From Flavobacteriaceae bacterium CRH (GTDB lineage: Bacteria > Bacteroidota > Bacteroidia > Flavobacteriales > Flavobacteriaceae): a DNA stretch of 64,000 nt. Location of the stretch: NCBI GenBank assembly GCA_001507425.1, contig LMAJ01000009.1, forward strand, positions 1 to 64,000, given 5' to 3'. Positions 53,201 through 61,743 of the stretch are shown piece by piece (position 1 is the stretch's first letter; the number at the start of each line of letters is the position of its first letter). The translations under genes and the position numbers were made by a program. The notes beneath the pieces were generated by a model. That model saw only the letters and a program-made list of their open reading frames with translations. It did not search any database and was not told the DNA's origin.

Positions 53201-54371
53201 TTTGAGCCGGATCGTAGTCGTTATTTGCATTATCCGAAGGCGAATCAGCAGTCTTGTTAAACATGCCCGTTGACGGATTTAAAACCACAATCTGATCATC
53301 TGTAAGACCGGTTAACTGCGATTCCCCCAAATCCTGAATGGCAACAATATTTCTTAAATTATTGGCCGTTGTACTTACCTGGCTTTTTTTATTGGTTACC
53401 CAGACTTCTATTCTTGAGATCTGGATTCTGCTGTCTATTAAAGGATAATTTTTAAGAGAAGCATCGTATTTATTTCTAAAATACTGCGATAAAAAAAAGT
53501 GCCTGTTGCTGTCGTAATCAAGCGCATACATATTAAATTCCTGAACGGTTCCGCTTCCTTCTGCGCTTACTGTTTTGGTTTCTGATTTTTGTTGAGAAAA
53601 AACGCCTGTAACGGTAGTTTTTCCAAATTGCAATTTGGTTTTTACACCAAATAAACTTTGTGCACCTGTTATCAAAGTACTGTTTAACGGCATGCTGACA
53701 TTCCCGACTTCAATGTTCTGAATAATATCATCTTCATCCGGAGTATAGGCTAATTTGAATAAATTTTGAAAGGCAAATGTCGCCTGCGTATCGTAATTTA
53801 TATTTACGCTCAGTCTCGTTCCCACTTTTCCAATCAAAGCAATGCTAATTCTCTGGTCGAAATCGAAAGTAAGACTTGATCTGTTTCTTGGCGATAATGC
53901 CGGATTATCCTGTTTGGAATACAGCAATCCTAAATCCATTTCTACAGATCCTGTAGGTTTTATATCAATAGTATTACTTCCAAAAACAGATTCAAAAAGT
54001 CCTGAATTGATATAATATCTTGGTAATAAATCTTTTTGTGCCGCTTTTGAATCCGTTTTTTTAGCTTCAATAGCGTCCGTTTTTTTTCTGAAATAAGTTC
54101 TTCTGGATTCTTTCAATACTAAATCTTCATATTCTGCGGGAGTTAAAATCAGAGGATAATTAATCGAAAAATCATCTACAGAATCTGTGTAGACATAAGT
54201 ATTTGTAACAGGATCATAAGTATAGGCAGATAGAATACTTTTAGGATTTGCCATTTGAATTTTTCCAATAGCATAACCGCTTTTTACAGTATCCTGAACC
54301 GCCTGGCTTATTTGGGCCTGTGATACAAAACCGCAGAAAAACATCAGAATAAAAAATAATTTTTTATGCAT
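47256..54371 (-). CDS. sprA: SprA, outer membrane translocon of the type 9 secretion system
   Basis: 2371 residues with a signal peptide (CGFVSQAQ). SprA forms a giant 36-strand barrel through which type 9 substrates, including gliding adhesins and chitinases, cross the outer membrane. Recognisable N-terminal sequence: LLPRYYINSGLFESVFGSNT, SVEMDLGLLYSKQDNPALSP, NINYDTQATFAFQNLFKLAY and IEVGNVSMPLNSTLI. The C-terminus ends in TTISSGLTVRYTFGN, a barrel strand. Length is near the 2403 residues I recall for F. johnsoniae SprA. The flanks lack the ruvA and gcvH genes I associate with sprA in this genus. Confidence 0.95.
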   Translation of the reverse strand: MHKKLFFILMFFCGFVSQAQISQAVQDTVKSGYAIGKIQMANPKSILSAYTYDPVTNTYVYTDSVDDFSINYPLILTPAEYEDLVLKESRRTYFRKKTDAIEAKKTDSKAAQKDLLPRYYINSGLFESVFGSNTIDIKPTGSVEMDLGLLYSKQDNPALSPRNRSSLTFDFDQRISIALIGKVGTRLSVNINYDTQATFAFQNLFKLAYTPDEDDIIQNIEVGNVSMPLNSTLITGAQSLFGVKTKLQFGKTTVTGVFSQQKSETKTVSAEGSGTVQEFNMYALDYDSNRHFFLSQYFRNKYDASLKNYPLIDSRIQISRIEVWVTNKKSQVSTTANNLRNIVAIQDLGESQLTGLTDDQIVVLNPSTGMFNKTADSPSDNANNDYDPAQIKSGGGLLNSNIREMATTASGFNVTVSEGQDYSKLENARKLSSTEYTLNKQLGYISLVQKLANDEILAVAYQYTSGDEVYQVGEFAGDGVDATVVTNAETVTTQSLVLKMLKSSLVNLKNPVWNLMMKNIYQIPNAYQLSQEDFKFNIMYANPSALNYITPVTSFPPNPTDENKVAETPLLKVFNLDRLNSTNDPQDGGDGFFDYVSGITMDTANGRIIFTTKEPFGELIFKKLATTTAEDYNNTASYNANQKKYVFRSLYNNTQTGALQDSDKNKYLLKGKYKSSGSDGISIGSTNIASGSVIVTAEGRTLTEGIDYSVDYQLGKVHILDAALLASNASITVTLENNSVFGQQTKSFIGLNIDHKISDNFTIGATYLKYTEKPLTQKSVYGQESVDNTIFGLNTNFSSEVPFFTRLVNKLPNIDTDVPSNISVRGEVAFLKPNTAKASDFEGESTIYVDDFESAASTTDLSSAYAWSLSSTPANNTSSAYNFNESATDLSYGFKRAKLAWYSIDPVFYTSKPSGISNDDLSLNATRRVYKEELYPNTETETGQTLVVNTLDLSYYPSERGPYNNGLDFANNPKDNFGGIIRSMNTTNFEQGNVEYIQFWVLDPYVGNGKSNPENSGKLYFNLGEISEDVLKDGRKQYENGLGTDQLVVTPRGIWGDVPASQSLTYAFDTDAGNRSNQDIGLDGLKNSQEAQIYSNYASETDPAGDDYTYYMNTSGDVLERYKKYNGTDGNSAVSADDANRGSTTLPNTEDINNDYTMNTINAYYEYSIDMKPNMEIGENNITDIRNTQVTLANGNTTEARWIQFKIPISQPQNTIGSISDFTSIRFMRMFMTGFSQPVTLRFGSLDLQRGEWRRYTETLDIADTNVADDNTELDVLAVNIEENDGKCPVNYVLPPGVEREQVYSGNTVISQNEQSLGLKVSGKGLEPADSRGVYKSISMDMRQYKKLKMFLHAESLINQVALTDNQMTAFIRLGNDYTENFYQIEIPLKVTLPSGCSPLSSATVWPESNEIDLSLSLLSQLKMLYKKIATADLPADGIYYLNEDDEKLDPSLSSKVNKLRLGVKGNPNLGSVRTLMVGIKNSDLHQDIKGEVWFDELRLAEMDNSGGMAAVVNLDTNLADFATISATGKMSTIGFGSLEQSSLERSQEDTQQYNILTNVNFGKLLPKKWGINLPLNYAASETIITPKYDPENPDITLETMLNSAESEAERDNIKNRAIDYTKTTSINLIGIRKERKPEQKAHIYDVENFTFSQSYNETSSHDYERESYVDQKTNTALNYDYTTESKNIQPFKNTNFMKKSNYWKLFSDFNFNYMPSNITFNTNIIRQYNKQQYRQVDVEGIALEPSYSRNFEFNMQYGFSLNLTKSLKLNYSSSSSNIVKNYLNSENQPIDDFKISDNYFNIGEPNKHTQKLIVTYEIPLNKIPVFNFVKANLTYTGDYNWQRSSEALTKIEVDGVNYNLGNTVQNANTSNLSASFNMETFYKYIGILKKTASKSTPKMAVIKPGEKVVRTDIPKTNDRSSFLKSLYSVLTSIKNVTLNFTENNGTVLPGYLPTSGFMGFSKPTLGFIFGSQSDIRYEAAKKGWLTTYQEFNQNYTTTKSQIFKGAANLELIPDLKIDLIANRTYSENFSEQYDVSNGQYNARSPYTSGAFSVSTVLIKTAFLSSDENSSVAFNDFRKNRLTIANRLAEQRGININNIANIGADGFPLGYGSTNQAVLLASFLAAYTGTDANNASLGLFRNIPIPNWTLKYNGLMRYNFFKENFKRFSLQHSYQATYTVNAFNSNYNYTKNPNGMDDNGNYYNQTITSNVTLAEQFNPFLKVDFELKNSFKLLTQINKDRTLSMSFDNNNLTEVNGIEYVVGVGYRIKDVVFTSRLADNPTNTIKSDIIIKADLTLRDNKTIVRYLDYDNNQLAAGQSIWTLKATADYSLSKNLTMIFYYNHSFSKPVISTSFPLTTISSGLTVRYTFGN

Positions 54372-54903
54372 TTAAGAGGTTTCCGGTAACCTTTATTTAT
54401 TGCTCCTTTAATTTTTTAAAAGAAACATTTATCTGATATTTATTTGTTTCCATTTTATTTTAAGAAGTAGTGTTTTTTGAATGTTCTTTTAGAAGAATCA
54501 CCAAAACAAACTTTATCAGTCTTAAAATAATCATGTGTTTTGCTTCAGAAACAAAGAATTCATTTTGTGTTACTGGAAGGTAGTTTTGTTTAATAGGCTT
54601 AAAATATTTATGCTTTTCGTTATTTTCAATGAATTTTGCGGTTCAAAGAAATGGTTTAAGATTTGCATAAAATAATAAAGTAGAAGTATGGAGATATTTG
54701 ATATACTAAGAATAGTTTTCTATCGATGAAAATTTTAGATAAGCCGGAATAGTTGAAAGAAAATACTAGTTTAGGGAGATTTTACAACTTATATAAGGAA
54801 ATAAATATACAGCCTTGCAGGGTTAAATACCAATGGATCTGTAGACACCACTTTTAAAGCTATTTGGTTAGGTATGGATGAGGCTTTTTATATATCAATG
54901 GAA
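54372..54903. other. Intergenic region with a possible delta-60-repeat remnant
   Basis: 532 AT-rich bases upstream of sprA. Just before the sprA ATG is GGTTTCCGGTAACC (54376-54389), a near-palindrome. At about 54805-54900 the plus strand reads, without start and after an in-frame stop, SLAGLNTNGSVDTTFKAIW. NTNGSVDTTF strongly resembles the delta-60 repeat (LN-DGS-DTSF) of surface beta-propeller-like proteins. Nothing else is recognisable. Confidence 0.4.
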
Positions 54904-55949
54904 TTAAAACGCATCCCCAACTCTAAAATAAAAGCCCCAATCACCTTTACCCCAGGCAAAATCGATACCGGTATATAATTTTTTGTACTTGCTTTCTTTT
55001 ACCCTGAGTCCAAATCCACCAGCGGGTAATAACTCTTTGACATTGACTTCCCTTGCTGAATTAGTAGAGAGAGCGAGTCCTCCAAAAACAACCACTCCGA
55101 GATAGTCATTCAATTTTACGCGCGTTTCAGATTGGGCGGCATATAATTTCTCTCCAGTGTGTTGCTGCTTTACATAACCACGGAGATCAATATTTCCTAC
55201 AACATACTTTTCATAGAATGGAACGTTTCTGGTCGTTACTTTGGCAACAAACCTGTTAGCCATAATTATTTGAGGATGTTTGTTCCTGACCAGAGTATAG
55301 AAATTTGCAATTAGCTCATGCTTACTAAAACCATTTCCCGAATTCATAAAATTAAAGTAATTGTTTGAGCTGATTGTAATAGATACTCCTTGGGTGCGGT
55401 CATAATAATCTTTATTGTTATCAAATGTATAAAAGAGCCCCATGTATTGCGATCTTTTTTTTTCTTTGTAAGCAATGGAATCATTAAATTCAATTTTAGT
55501 AAATTTTAATTCATATCGTATTCCAAGTTTAGATGATTTGAAAATTTTGAATTGAGGTTCTGTGTAGAAATAAAAATTGGCTTGATTGTAATCATTGTAA
55601 CCGGCCAACATTTGCTCTACATTCATGTCCAGCTTTGAATCAAAATTATTGTACCCGAACAATACGGCTAAGCGAAATTTATCTTTAAAAAGAAAATCCT
55701 GGTTTCCTAAATCAATTCCCCAGTTTCCTTTTGTTGTATATAGAACTGAACCGGTTAAAAGATAAATGTTTTTTTTTTCATTGAAGTTGAGTCTTCATTG
55801 TAATAAGATGAGATTGCACGCAAATATAAACCTTGTGTTTTATCATATTTTATTACCGGTATAAACTTAAATTGGTTGGGTTGAGCACAAGCAATTACCG
55901 GCAAAAGTAATATTAATATAAACTTATATATCAGGCATATATATTTCAT
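54904..55949 (-). pseudogene. Outer membrane barrel protein split by a frameshift at an A10 tract
   Basis: The minus strand encodes a signal peptide and first strands from 55949 (VIACAQPNQFKFIPVIKYDK), then stops at 55755 after a run of ten A (55769-55778). Adding one A restores a continuous frame through NIYLLTGSVLYTTKGNWGID and into the long remainder (FGYNNFDSKLDMNVEQMLAG), ending in GKGDWGFYFRVGDAF, a typical barrel end. The intact protein would have about 349 residues and resembles BamA/Omp85-type surface antigen barrels without the POTRA part. Either phase variation at the tract or a sequencing error explains it. It follows the M48 protease gene by 35 bases. Confidence 0.75.
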
Positions 55950-55984
55950 TTTGTCTTCTGTAAAGATTATGACGATTTAATACA

Positions 55985-56788
55985 TCAGTGTTGCCCGATT
56001 GCAGGCAAATAATATTGATTATAGTATTTTTCAAGACCTTTTTGGATCTCTTCATGTTTTTGCCTGGTATATGGGTGTACTTGAAGAAAAGTTATTTTTT
56101 GTCCGGTGCCTTGTAATTGTTCCAGTTTATTCACAATAGCCATTAAAGCCATTGGATTATACTTGGCTTTTGAAACAATAATCATTGCCAGCTTGTCGGC
56201 TTCCAAATCGTCCTTTTTATCAAATTTCATACCTCCAAATGCTGAAGAGGTGATTCCAAATGCCGATAAATAGAGTTGTTTGAATCTATCTTCGTCTGAA
56301 ATTGTGCCTGAAATAAGCGATGCCCCAATTTGAGTCATAAAAGAGGAATTAAGCTTTTTATAACTGTGTTGTTGTATTTCATGTGCTAGTTCGTGAGCGA
56401 TCATGATTGCTATTTCATCTTCTGATTGTAAATAATCGAGTAGCCCGGAATGTATAACAACAATTCCTCCTCCTAAACCATAACAGTCTGCTGAAGGATT
56501 TTTTATAATACTTATTTCATACCTTGGCAGTAAATTGTCCCGATTCTTTTCTCTTAAAAAATTCATCAATATCGGATATACCCGTTGAGATACGTTGTTG
56601 ACTAAAATAGATTTTGAATCATACGGGTCAAGTGTTCCATATTGTGATTTTAATTTGTTGACTTCTTCCAATGACATATTGATAAAATTCATATCCACAG
56701 TTGTATTCGATTGTAAAATTGTCGAACATGATGTGAGGGAGAATAAAATTGAGTTCAGTAATAAAATTGATATCTTACTATTTGCCAT
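55985..56788 (-). CDS. M48-family metalloprotease lipoprotein
   Basis: 267 residues. It has a lipoprotein signal (FSLTSCSTILQ, Cys near 21) and the zinc-metalloprotease motif HELAHEIQQHSYKK (HEXXH near residue 131), with the third ligand probably in DDLEADKLAMIIV. Related proteins such as BepA and LoiP degrade or assist misfolded outer membrane proteins in the periplasm. It is upstream of the barrel gene on the same strand, so the barrel may be its client or partner (inference). Confidence 0.9.
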   Translation of the reverse strand: MANSKISILLLNSILFSLTSCSTILQSNTTVDMNFINMSLEEVNKLKSQYGTLDPYDSKSILVNNVSQRVYPILMNFLREKNRDNLLPRYEISIIKNPSADCYGLGGGIVVIHSGLLDYLQSEDEIAIMIAHELAHEIQQHSYKKLNSSFMTQIGASLISGTISDEDRFKQLYLSAFGITSSAFGGMKFDKKDDLEADKLAMIIVSKAKYNPMALMAIVNKLEQLQGTGQKITFLQVHPYTRQKHEEIQKGLEKYYNQYYLPAIGQH

Positions 56789-56831
56789 GACTTCATAGGT
56801 ATTTATAGGTTCATAAATTTAAAATTTAAAA

Positions 56832-56882
56832 AATGAGACTATCTAAAAAGAAGATTGTAGTTTATTTACAGATAGTCTCATT
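56832..56882 (-). terminator. Terminator of the chitinase gene
   Basis: AATGAGACTATCT (56832-56844) is exactly reverse-complemented at 56870-56882. On the minus strand the stem is followed by a T6 run, 28 bases after the chitinase stop. Confidence 0.8.
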
Positions 56883-56910
56883 CTTTAGTTTAGAGTTTTT
56901 TTTAGCTTTT

Positions 56911-59900
56911 TCAATTACAAGGACCAACCAATGTCCACGGATCAGAACTTCCAGGTGTATTTCCTTGTGTCCAGTATTTGGATTTGTAAACATTTCCGTT
57001 ATAGAACACTTCGGTACCGGCTTTGTCGTATGCTGTACCAGTTTTCCATACCAGAATTTGTTTACCTGCACACGCTTTTGTTTCACCATAAGCGGAAGCA
57101 TCTATTGTGCCATCACACTTAGAAACCACAGTCCATGGCTTGCCACTTCCTTGATTTTCGCTTGGTTTATTGTTTTGTGTCCAGTAATTAGCTTTATAGA
57201 TTATATCACCATCTCTAGCCTTATCTCCTGTATTGTAAACCTTTGCTGAAGACCAAGAATCCACACCTTGACATTCTCCTCCTGCACCAGTATTCCCACC
57301 GGATGTAGCAGTTGTATAGGTAACGCTAACAGTCGCAGATGCATTGCCTCCGGAGTTATCGAAGGCTTTCGCCATGATCGTGTTAGACCCGGCAGTCAGC
57401 GCAGTCAAATATGCTGAGTATGGGGCTGATGTGGCTGTGTTGATCAGAGAACCGTTAAGGTAAATTTCAACTTTGGATATTGTTCCGTCGGCATCACTTG
57501 CTGTTGCTGTAACAGTTAGCGGCAATGCAGAGAGGGCAGAACCGTTAGACGGACTAGTGATTCCAACTATTGGATTTATATTTGTTGTTTGGGCAGGCGG
57601 TACTACAACTCCACCTCCGGATGTTCCGCTACCACTACAAATAGTTTTGTTTTTCCATGGCTGTCCGGAATTACCATTATTTGTGCTTGGTTGGTTGCCT
57701 TGTGTCCAATAGGCTGCTTCATAAGTATTTCCATCGTAGAATATTTTATCGCCTCCGTTATACACTTTGGTTGCGCTCCACTCCAATAATCCACAATGTT
57801 CTGAACTTCCGGGTGCCGCGGGCTCTGATCCGCCTCCAGGCAATCCTTTACATTCATTATAATCGAGTTGAAAATCCTTCATATTCGAACAATTCAATCC
57901 AGTGGTGCTGTTAGTGCCATCTAGTGCCTTGCTTACTTTAACGATCTGAGTGAACTTATCGTAGTGTCCGATTCGATCGGTTACCTGTTCCAGTTGAGCA
58001 CCGCTTCCGCACTCAATACCTCCGTTGATGACATTGATGGTTGCTCCGAATCCTGGTATCAAACCCTTGCTTTTATCTGCACTTGTAGGTACCCATTTAC
58101 CGATCATTATATCATGGCAGGAAGGTTTAGGTTGTTGAGGTGTCATCCAGAACCAGATTGCAGTTTGAAATGACAATGAGCCATCTTCTGCTACTTTTTC
58201 AGGATTCTTCAACAGGATTGTTTTATCTCCATACAAAAATTCACTCATCTGTCCGTAGTTATAGTTCCAACTCAACTGTATCGGACCTCTGCCATGGTAT
58301 GATTTACCGGCTGTTGGTGGATAAAGAGTATTGCCAGAATCGACATAACCGCCTGTACTGCTGCTGGTGTAGCCCACTTCTTCTTTAAAATACAGTCCCC
58401 ATGCAAATTTTCCACCCGGAGCTGTTGGCCATCCTCCAGTTGTTTCATGTGCAATATTGGCAAGAAATGCCATTAATTCACGTTTACGAACATCCGAAGA
58501 TCCGGAGTTACAGAAATCACCATAATCAACATATTCTGTCAAAATAGCAGCATTACTATTCTTGAAGTCTGCGTCTTCTCTGATAATTTTTTCTACGTGA
58601 TTCACCTTATCAATTCGGGTTACACGGTACGCTCCGGTAGCACATCTTCTTTCCATCTTTACTTGAATATTACTCATTTTACTTATAGCATCTTTCAACT
58701 TGTCGTAGCTAAAAAAATCACTGGTTCTTACCCAGTTGGCTCCTTGTTGAGCGGTTCCATTTCTATATGGGAACATTTCTTCGTATAGTTCTTTAGTCAA
58801 TATGTAAGTAAGATCATTGCTTCCCGGAGGGGTAACTGAACCGCTACCGCCTGTTGTACCGCCACCACCCGGATTGGGATCTTCAACCACAGTGCTGCTG
58901 TAATCTATTTCCAATTTCGCTGTTGTTGTGGCTCCACCATTATCAAAGGCTTTCAACAAAATTTCATTTTTCCCGGCAACCAATGTGCTTAATGACGAGG
59001 TATAAGGTGCACTTGTCACGGTTTTTTTCAAAGAACCGTTCAAATAAAATTCAACTTTAGAAACCGTTCCATCAGGATCAGAAACATTGGCTGTTGCCGT
59101 TACGCTAGTGGTTTTTAGCGTAATTCCTGCATCAGGACTGGTAAATACGATGATTGGGGATTGATTGGCTGGCAGGGATGGAGGATTGACTCCTCCGCTG
59201 GTAGTCGTACCTTTTGCAAATACTTCATTCAGTTTGTTGACCAATGCGGATTTGGTTTGGGGACTTGAAGCAAACTTACCTCCGGCTACCTGACTTGTCG
59301 GACTTGTTATATTTGTCATGTCTCCCCATATCTGCCAGATAATGGTACCTGCCAGTTTGTGTTCGTTGATGTATGCTGCTTTTAATTCTACAGAGCGTTC
59401 ATCATCATACGACAGGAAATATTTACCTTTAGTGGCATAAGGAACTTTTGCATTATCATCCCATTGCTTTGTCCATGCTTCTTCCTGTATTTTTTTTATT
59501 ACCGCGCTGTAGTTTGGGGTTCCGTCCCAAGTGTCAGTAGGCCAATTGGTAAAGTCAGACGCTGTGGTTACAGGCCCATCAGGTTGTACGTTCACATTTT
59601 GTTTTACCGTTTTAGCTCCTAATGCCGCATTTCCCTGAGTCACGACGCCTCTACCGTAGAATCCGGTTCCCATACATACTTTAGACATATTGACTCCAAA
59701 GCTTTTCAATGCTTTGTAGATTCCATCCCACGAATAACCGCTTCCACTTTCAGATTCGGGATAATCGTACAAAGGAGAATTGTGGTTGGCAACATCGCTC
59801 CAACCTCCGCCGTAGTCATACGACATGATGTTGAAATAGTCCATAGTTTGATCTAATTTTGCCCATTCAAAACCTGATAATCGTTGTGATGTCTGAGCGA

Positions 59901-60774
59901 AAGCTGCTGTAAGCAGTTTACCAGGACCGATAGCATTTCGAATATCCTGCATTAACAGTGTAAAATTTTTGTAATCTGGCGGTGTTCCGGTGAAATTCAT
60001 TCCTTCAGCTCCGGGAAATTCCCAGTCAATGTCAATACCATCAAATCCCATCGCGATCAATTTTTTACAATCTGCTGCCAACCTTGCACGTTTAGTAGCA
60101 TCTGCTGCTACTGTTGGAAAATGCTTACTCATGCTCCATCCCCCGATCGATACCATCATTTTACATCCATTTGCATGGGCCAGTTCGAGAACTCCTTTTG
60201 CACTAGAATTTTGTTTTGGAACAGATACAGGATAATTACCTGAAGCTCCGGTTTGTGTATTGGTCCATCCGCTTCCTTTTCCTTTGTAGCCGTATTTCTG
60301 CCAAACATAGTACTGTGGACTAGATGTTTGTTTATCTAAGTCTTCCGGTAAATAATGAATGATGTCAAGATCGCCATAAAGTAACCATAAGTCGTAGCTG
60401 GAATAAATATCATCCCAAAACATCGGACCGGGTTCTTGTACGGCCGCTGCCTGATATATCTGTTTGTTTCGTAAGTCGCCGCTGTGTAGCGAACCATCTT
60501 TGGCCACGCCAAGAAACGACCAGTTAAGAATGGTGTACTGAGAATAATCAATATTTAATTGATTATACCCAGACTTTGGAACAATTCCCGAAATACCCTT
60601 CCAGGCGTCCCAGTTGGTAAAATAACCAATAACCTGTTTGTTATGATTGTTTTTTTTATATTGTACACCTGAATTTATCTGTGCATAGTTCATTATTGTG
60701 AAGCAACACATAGTCCATAGTAACATCCATTGGGAGATTTTAGGACTTCTTAGATTTGTTTTTTTTACCTTCAT
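56911..60774 (-). CDS. Bifunctional GH18-GH19 chitinase with three chitin-binding modules
   Basis: 1287 residues with a signal peptide (IMNYAQINSG). Domains in order: GH18 (about 45-510, catalytic FDGIDIDWEFPG near 245 with the DxxDxDxE glutamate); Ig-like (about 540-640, DPDGTVSKVEFYLNGSL); GH19 (about 655-960, catalytic Glu in ANIAHETTGGWP near 775, YHGRGPIQLSWNYNYG); CBM5/12-like (about 995-1050, YWTQGNQPS); second Ig-like (about 1068-1160); CBM5/12-like (about 1165-1220); CBM5/12-like (about 1233-1287, YWTQGNTPGSSDPW). GH18 (retaining, substrate-assisted) and GH19 (inverting, lysozyme-like) cut chitin by different mechanisms. The last residues are the third binding module, with no typical type 9 sorting domain. 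Export across the outer membrane is expected but the signal is unclear. Confidence 0.95.
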   Translation of the reverse strand: MKVKKTNLRSPKISQWMLLWTMCCFTIMNYAQINSGVQYKKNNHNKQVIGYFTNWDAWKGISGIVPKSGYNQLNIDYSQYTILNWSFLGVAKDGSLHSGDLRNKQIYQAAAVQEPGPMFWDDIYSSYDLWLLYGDLDIIHYLPEDLDKQTSSPQYYVWQKYGYKGKGSGWTNTQTGASGNYPVSVPKQNSSAKGVLELAHANGCKMMVSIGGWSMSKHFPTVAADATKRARLAADCKKLIAMGFDGIDIDWEFPGAEGMNFTGTPPDYKNFTLLMQDIRNAIGPGKLLTAAFAQTSQRLSGFEWAKLDQTMDYFNIMSYDYGGGWSDVANHNSPLYDYPESESGSGYSWDGIYKALKSFGVNMSKVCMGTGFYGRGVVTQGNAALGAKTVKQNVNVQPDGPVTTASDFTNWPTDTWDGTPNYSAVIKKIQEEAWTKQWDDNAKVPYATKGKYFLSYDDERSVELKAAYINEHKLAGTIIWQIWGDMTNITSPTSQVAGGKFASSPQTKSALVNKLNEVFAKGTTTSGGVNPPSLPANQSPIIVFTSPDAGITLKTTSVTATANVSDPDGTVSKVEFYLNGSLKKTVTSAPYTSSLSTLVAGKNEILLKAFDNGGATTTAKLEIDYSSTVVEDPNPGGGGTTGGSGSVTPPGSNDLTYILTKELYEEMFPYRNGTAQQGANWVRTSDFFSYDKLKDAISKMSNIQVKMERRCATGAYRVTRIDKVNHVEKIIREDADFKNSNAAILTEYVDYGDFCNSGSSDVRKRELMAFLANIAHETTGGWPTAPGGKFAWGLYFKEEVGYTSSSTGGYVDSGNTLYPPTAGKSYHGRGPIQLSWNYNYGQMSEFLYGDKTILLKNPEKVAEDGSLSFQTAIWFWMTPQQPKPSCHDIMIGKWVPTSADKSKGLIPGFGATINVINGGIECGSGAQLEQVTDRIGHYDKFTQIVKVSKALDGTNSTTGLNCSNMKDFQLDYNECKGLPGGGSEPAAPGSSEHCGLLEWSATKVYNGGDKIFYDGNTYEAAYWTQGNQPSTNNGNSGQPWKNKTICSGSGTSGGGVVVPPAQTTNINPIVGITSPSNGSALSALPLTVTATASDADGTISKVEIYLNGSLINTATSAPYSAYLTALTAGSNTIMAKAFDNSGGNASATVSVTYTTATSGGNTGAGGECQGVDSWSSAKVYNTGDKARDGDIIYKANYWTQNNKPSENQGSGKPWTVVSKCDGTIDASAYGETKACAGKQILVWKTGTAYDKAGTEVFYNGNVYKSKYWTQGNTPGSSDPWTLVGPCN

Positions 60775-61743
60775 TTGATTATAATATTTAGTTAGACAAA
60801 ATATTTATTGACTTTCCAGATCAATATTATTTATATTAAAACCATAGTGAATTGAGGCAATATTAACTTTTAAGTTGTTGACGTTTCTATTAGAATTTTA
60901 TTAATGAATTGAATAATAATGACTGTTATTATTTTGAGAGAATTCTTGTTTTAAAACTAACAAGACTTTTTGCATAATTTCGTTTAATCATAAATTGGTC
61001 ATATGATTAATAAAAGAGTGTTCCAATTTTTTTTCTTGATTTCCTTAGTAAATACAGTTGTTCTTTATAATTTTTCTGTTTTTCTTACCGGAACTTCAAG
61101 TTCAATTTGATGCTTTTCAAAATTCATATTCTGCTGACAGACATCCTTTGTCTCACAAAAAAACAGAATTATTGAATTGAGTCTTAGTATCATTTTCTCC
61201 TAAAGCATTTCGGCAAATAATTTCTAAATTTTCTTAAATAAAAATAACTCTGTATTGACCAATAATCAAAAAGAGTAAGATTTGCTTTTGTGAATGTTTG
61301 AAAGAAATTTTCCGGCGATAATTGCGTGTAAATATGATAATTGCCTGTGCAGGTTATATTGCTAATGATAATTTATAATTATATTAGCAGTATTTTTGGC
61401 ATTTATACATTAAAAAATATATTATTGAGGTATATACTCAACAAATTTATCAATTATTTCCAAAAAAAACAATATTAGGCAATAAATTATTACTTGGTGT
61501 TGTTTTAATCTCCTTCAAATCTATTAAAACCTGTACTCTTCAGTTATATCCACACTAAAAACACAATAAATAAAAAATCTCCTTTCAATTTATTTATCAG
61601 AACATCTGAGATAAAGAGAACTTTTTCATAATAGTTTTTTTTTACTAATTATTACTTTTTTTAACAAAAGAACTTCCGTCACAAACAAAACTTTATTAAA
61701 TTCGTTGCAGAAAAAAACAATTAACCTAATCCCCAATTAGTTT
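60775..61743. other. Long AT-rich intergenic region upstream of the chitinase
   Basis: 969 bases between divergently read genes. It contains the chitinase promoter side (left) and the TPR gene promoter side (right). A nearly perfect hairpin (61360-61373 with 61377-61389, one bulged G) is the only clear structure. A 35-codon hydrophobic frame at 61003 was considered and not called. The size suggests long leaders or regulatory sites for the chitinase, which is usually induced by its substrate. Confidence 0.45.

Noticed and set aside
56833..58463. Many open frames of 60-138 codons over the chitinase C-terminal half
   Set aside because: All lie antisense or out of frame to conserved GH19 and CBM modules, where the low stop frequency comes from base composition.
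61003..61110. 35-codon hydrophobic frame upstream of the TPR gene
   Set aside because: No promoter box or conserved feature; phenylalanine-rich translation is expected from T-rich DNA.
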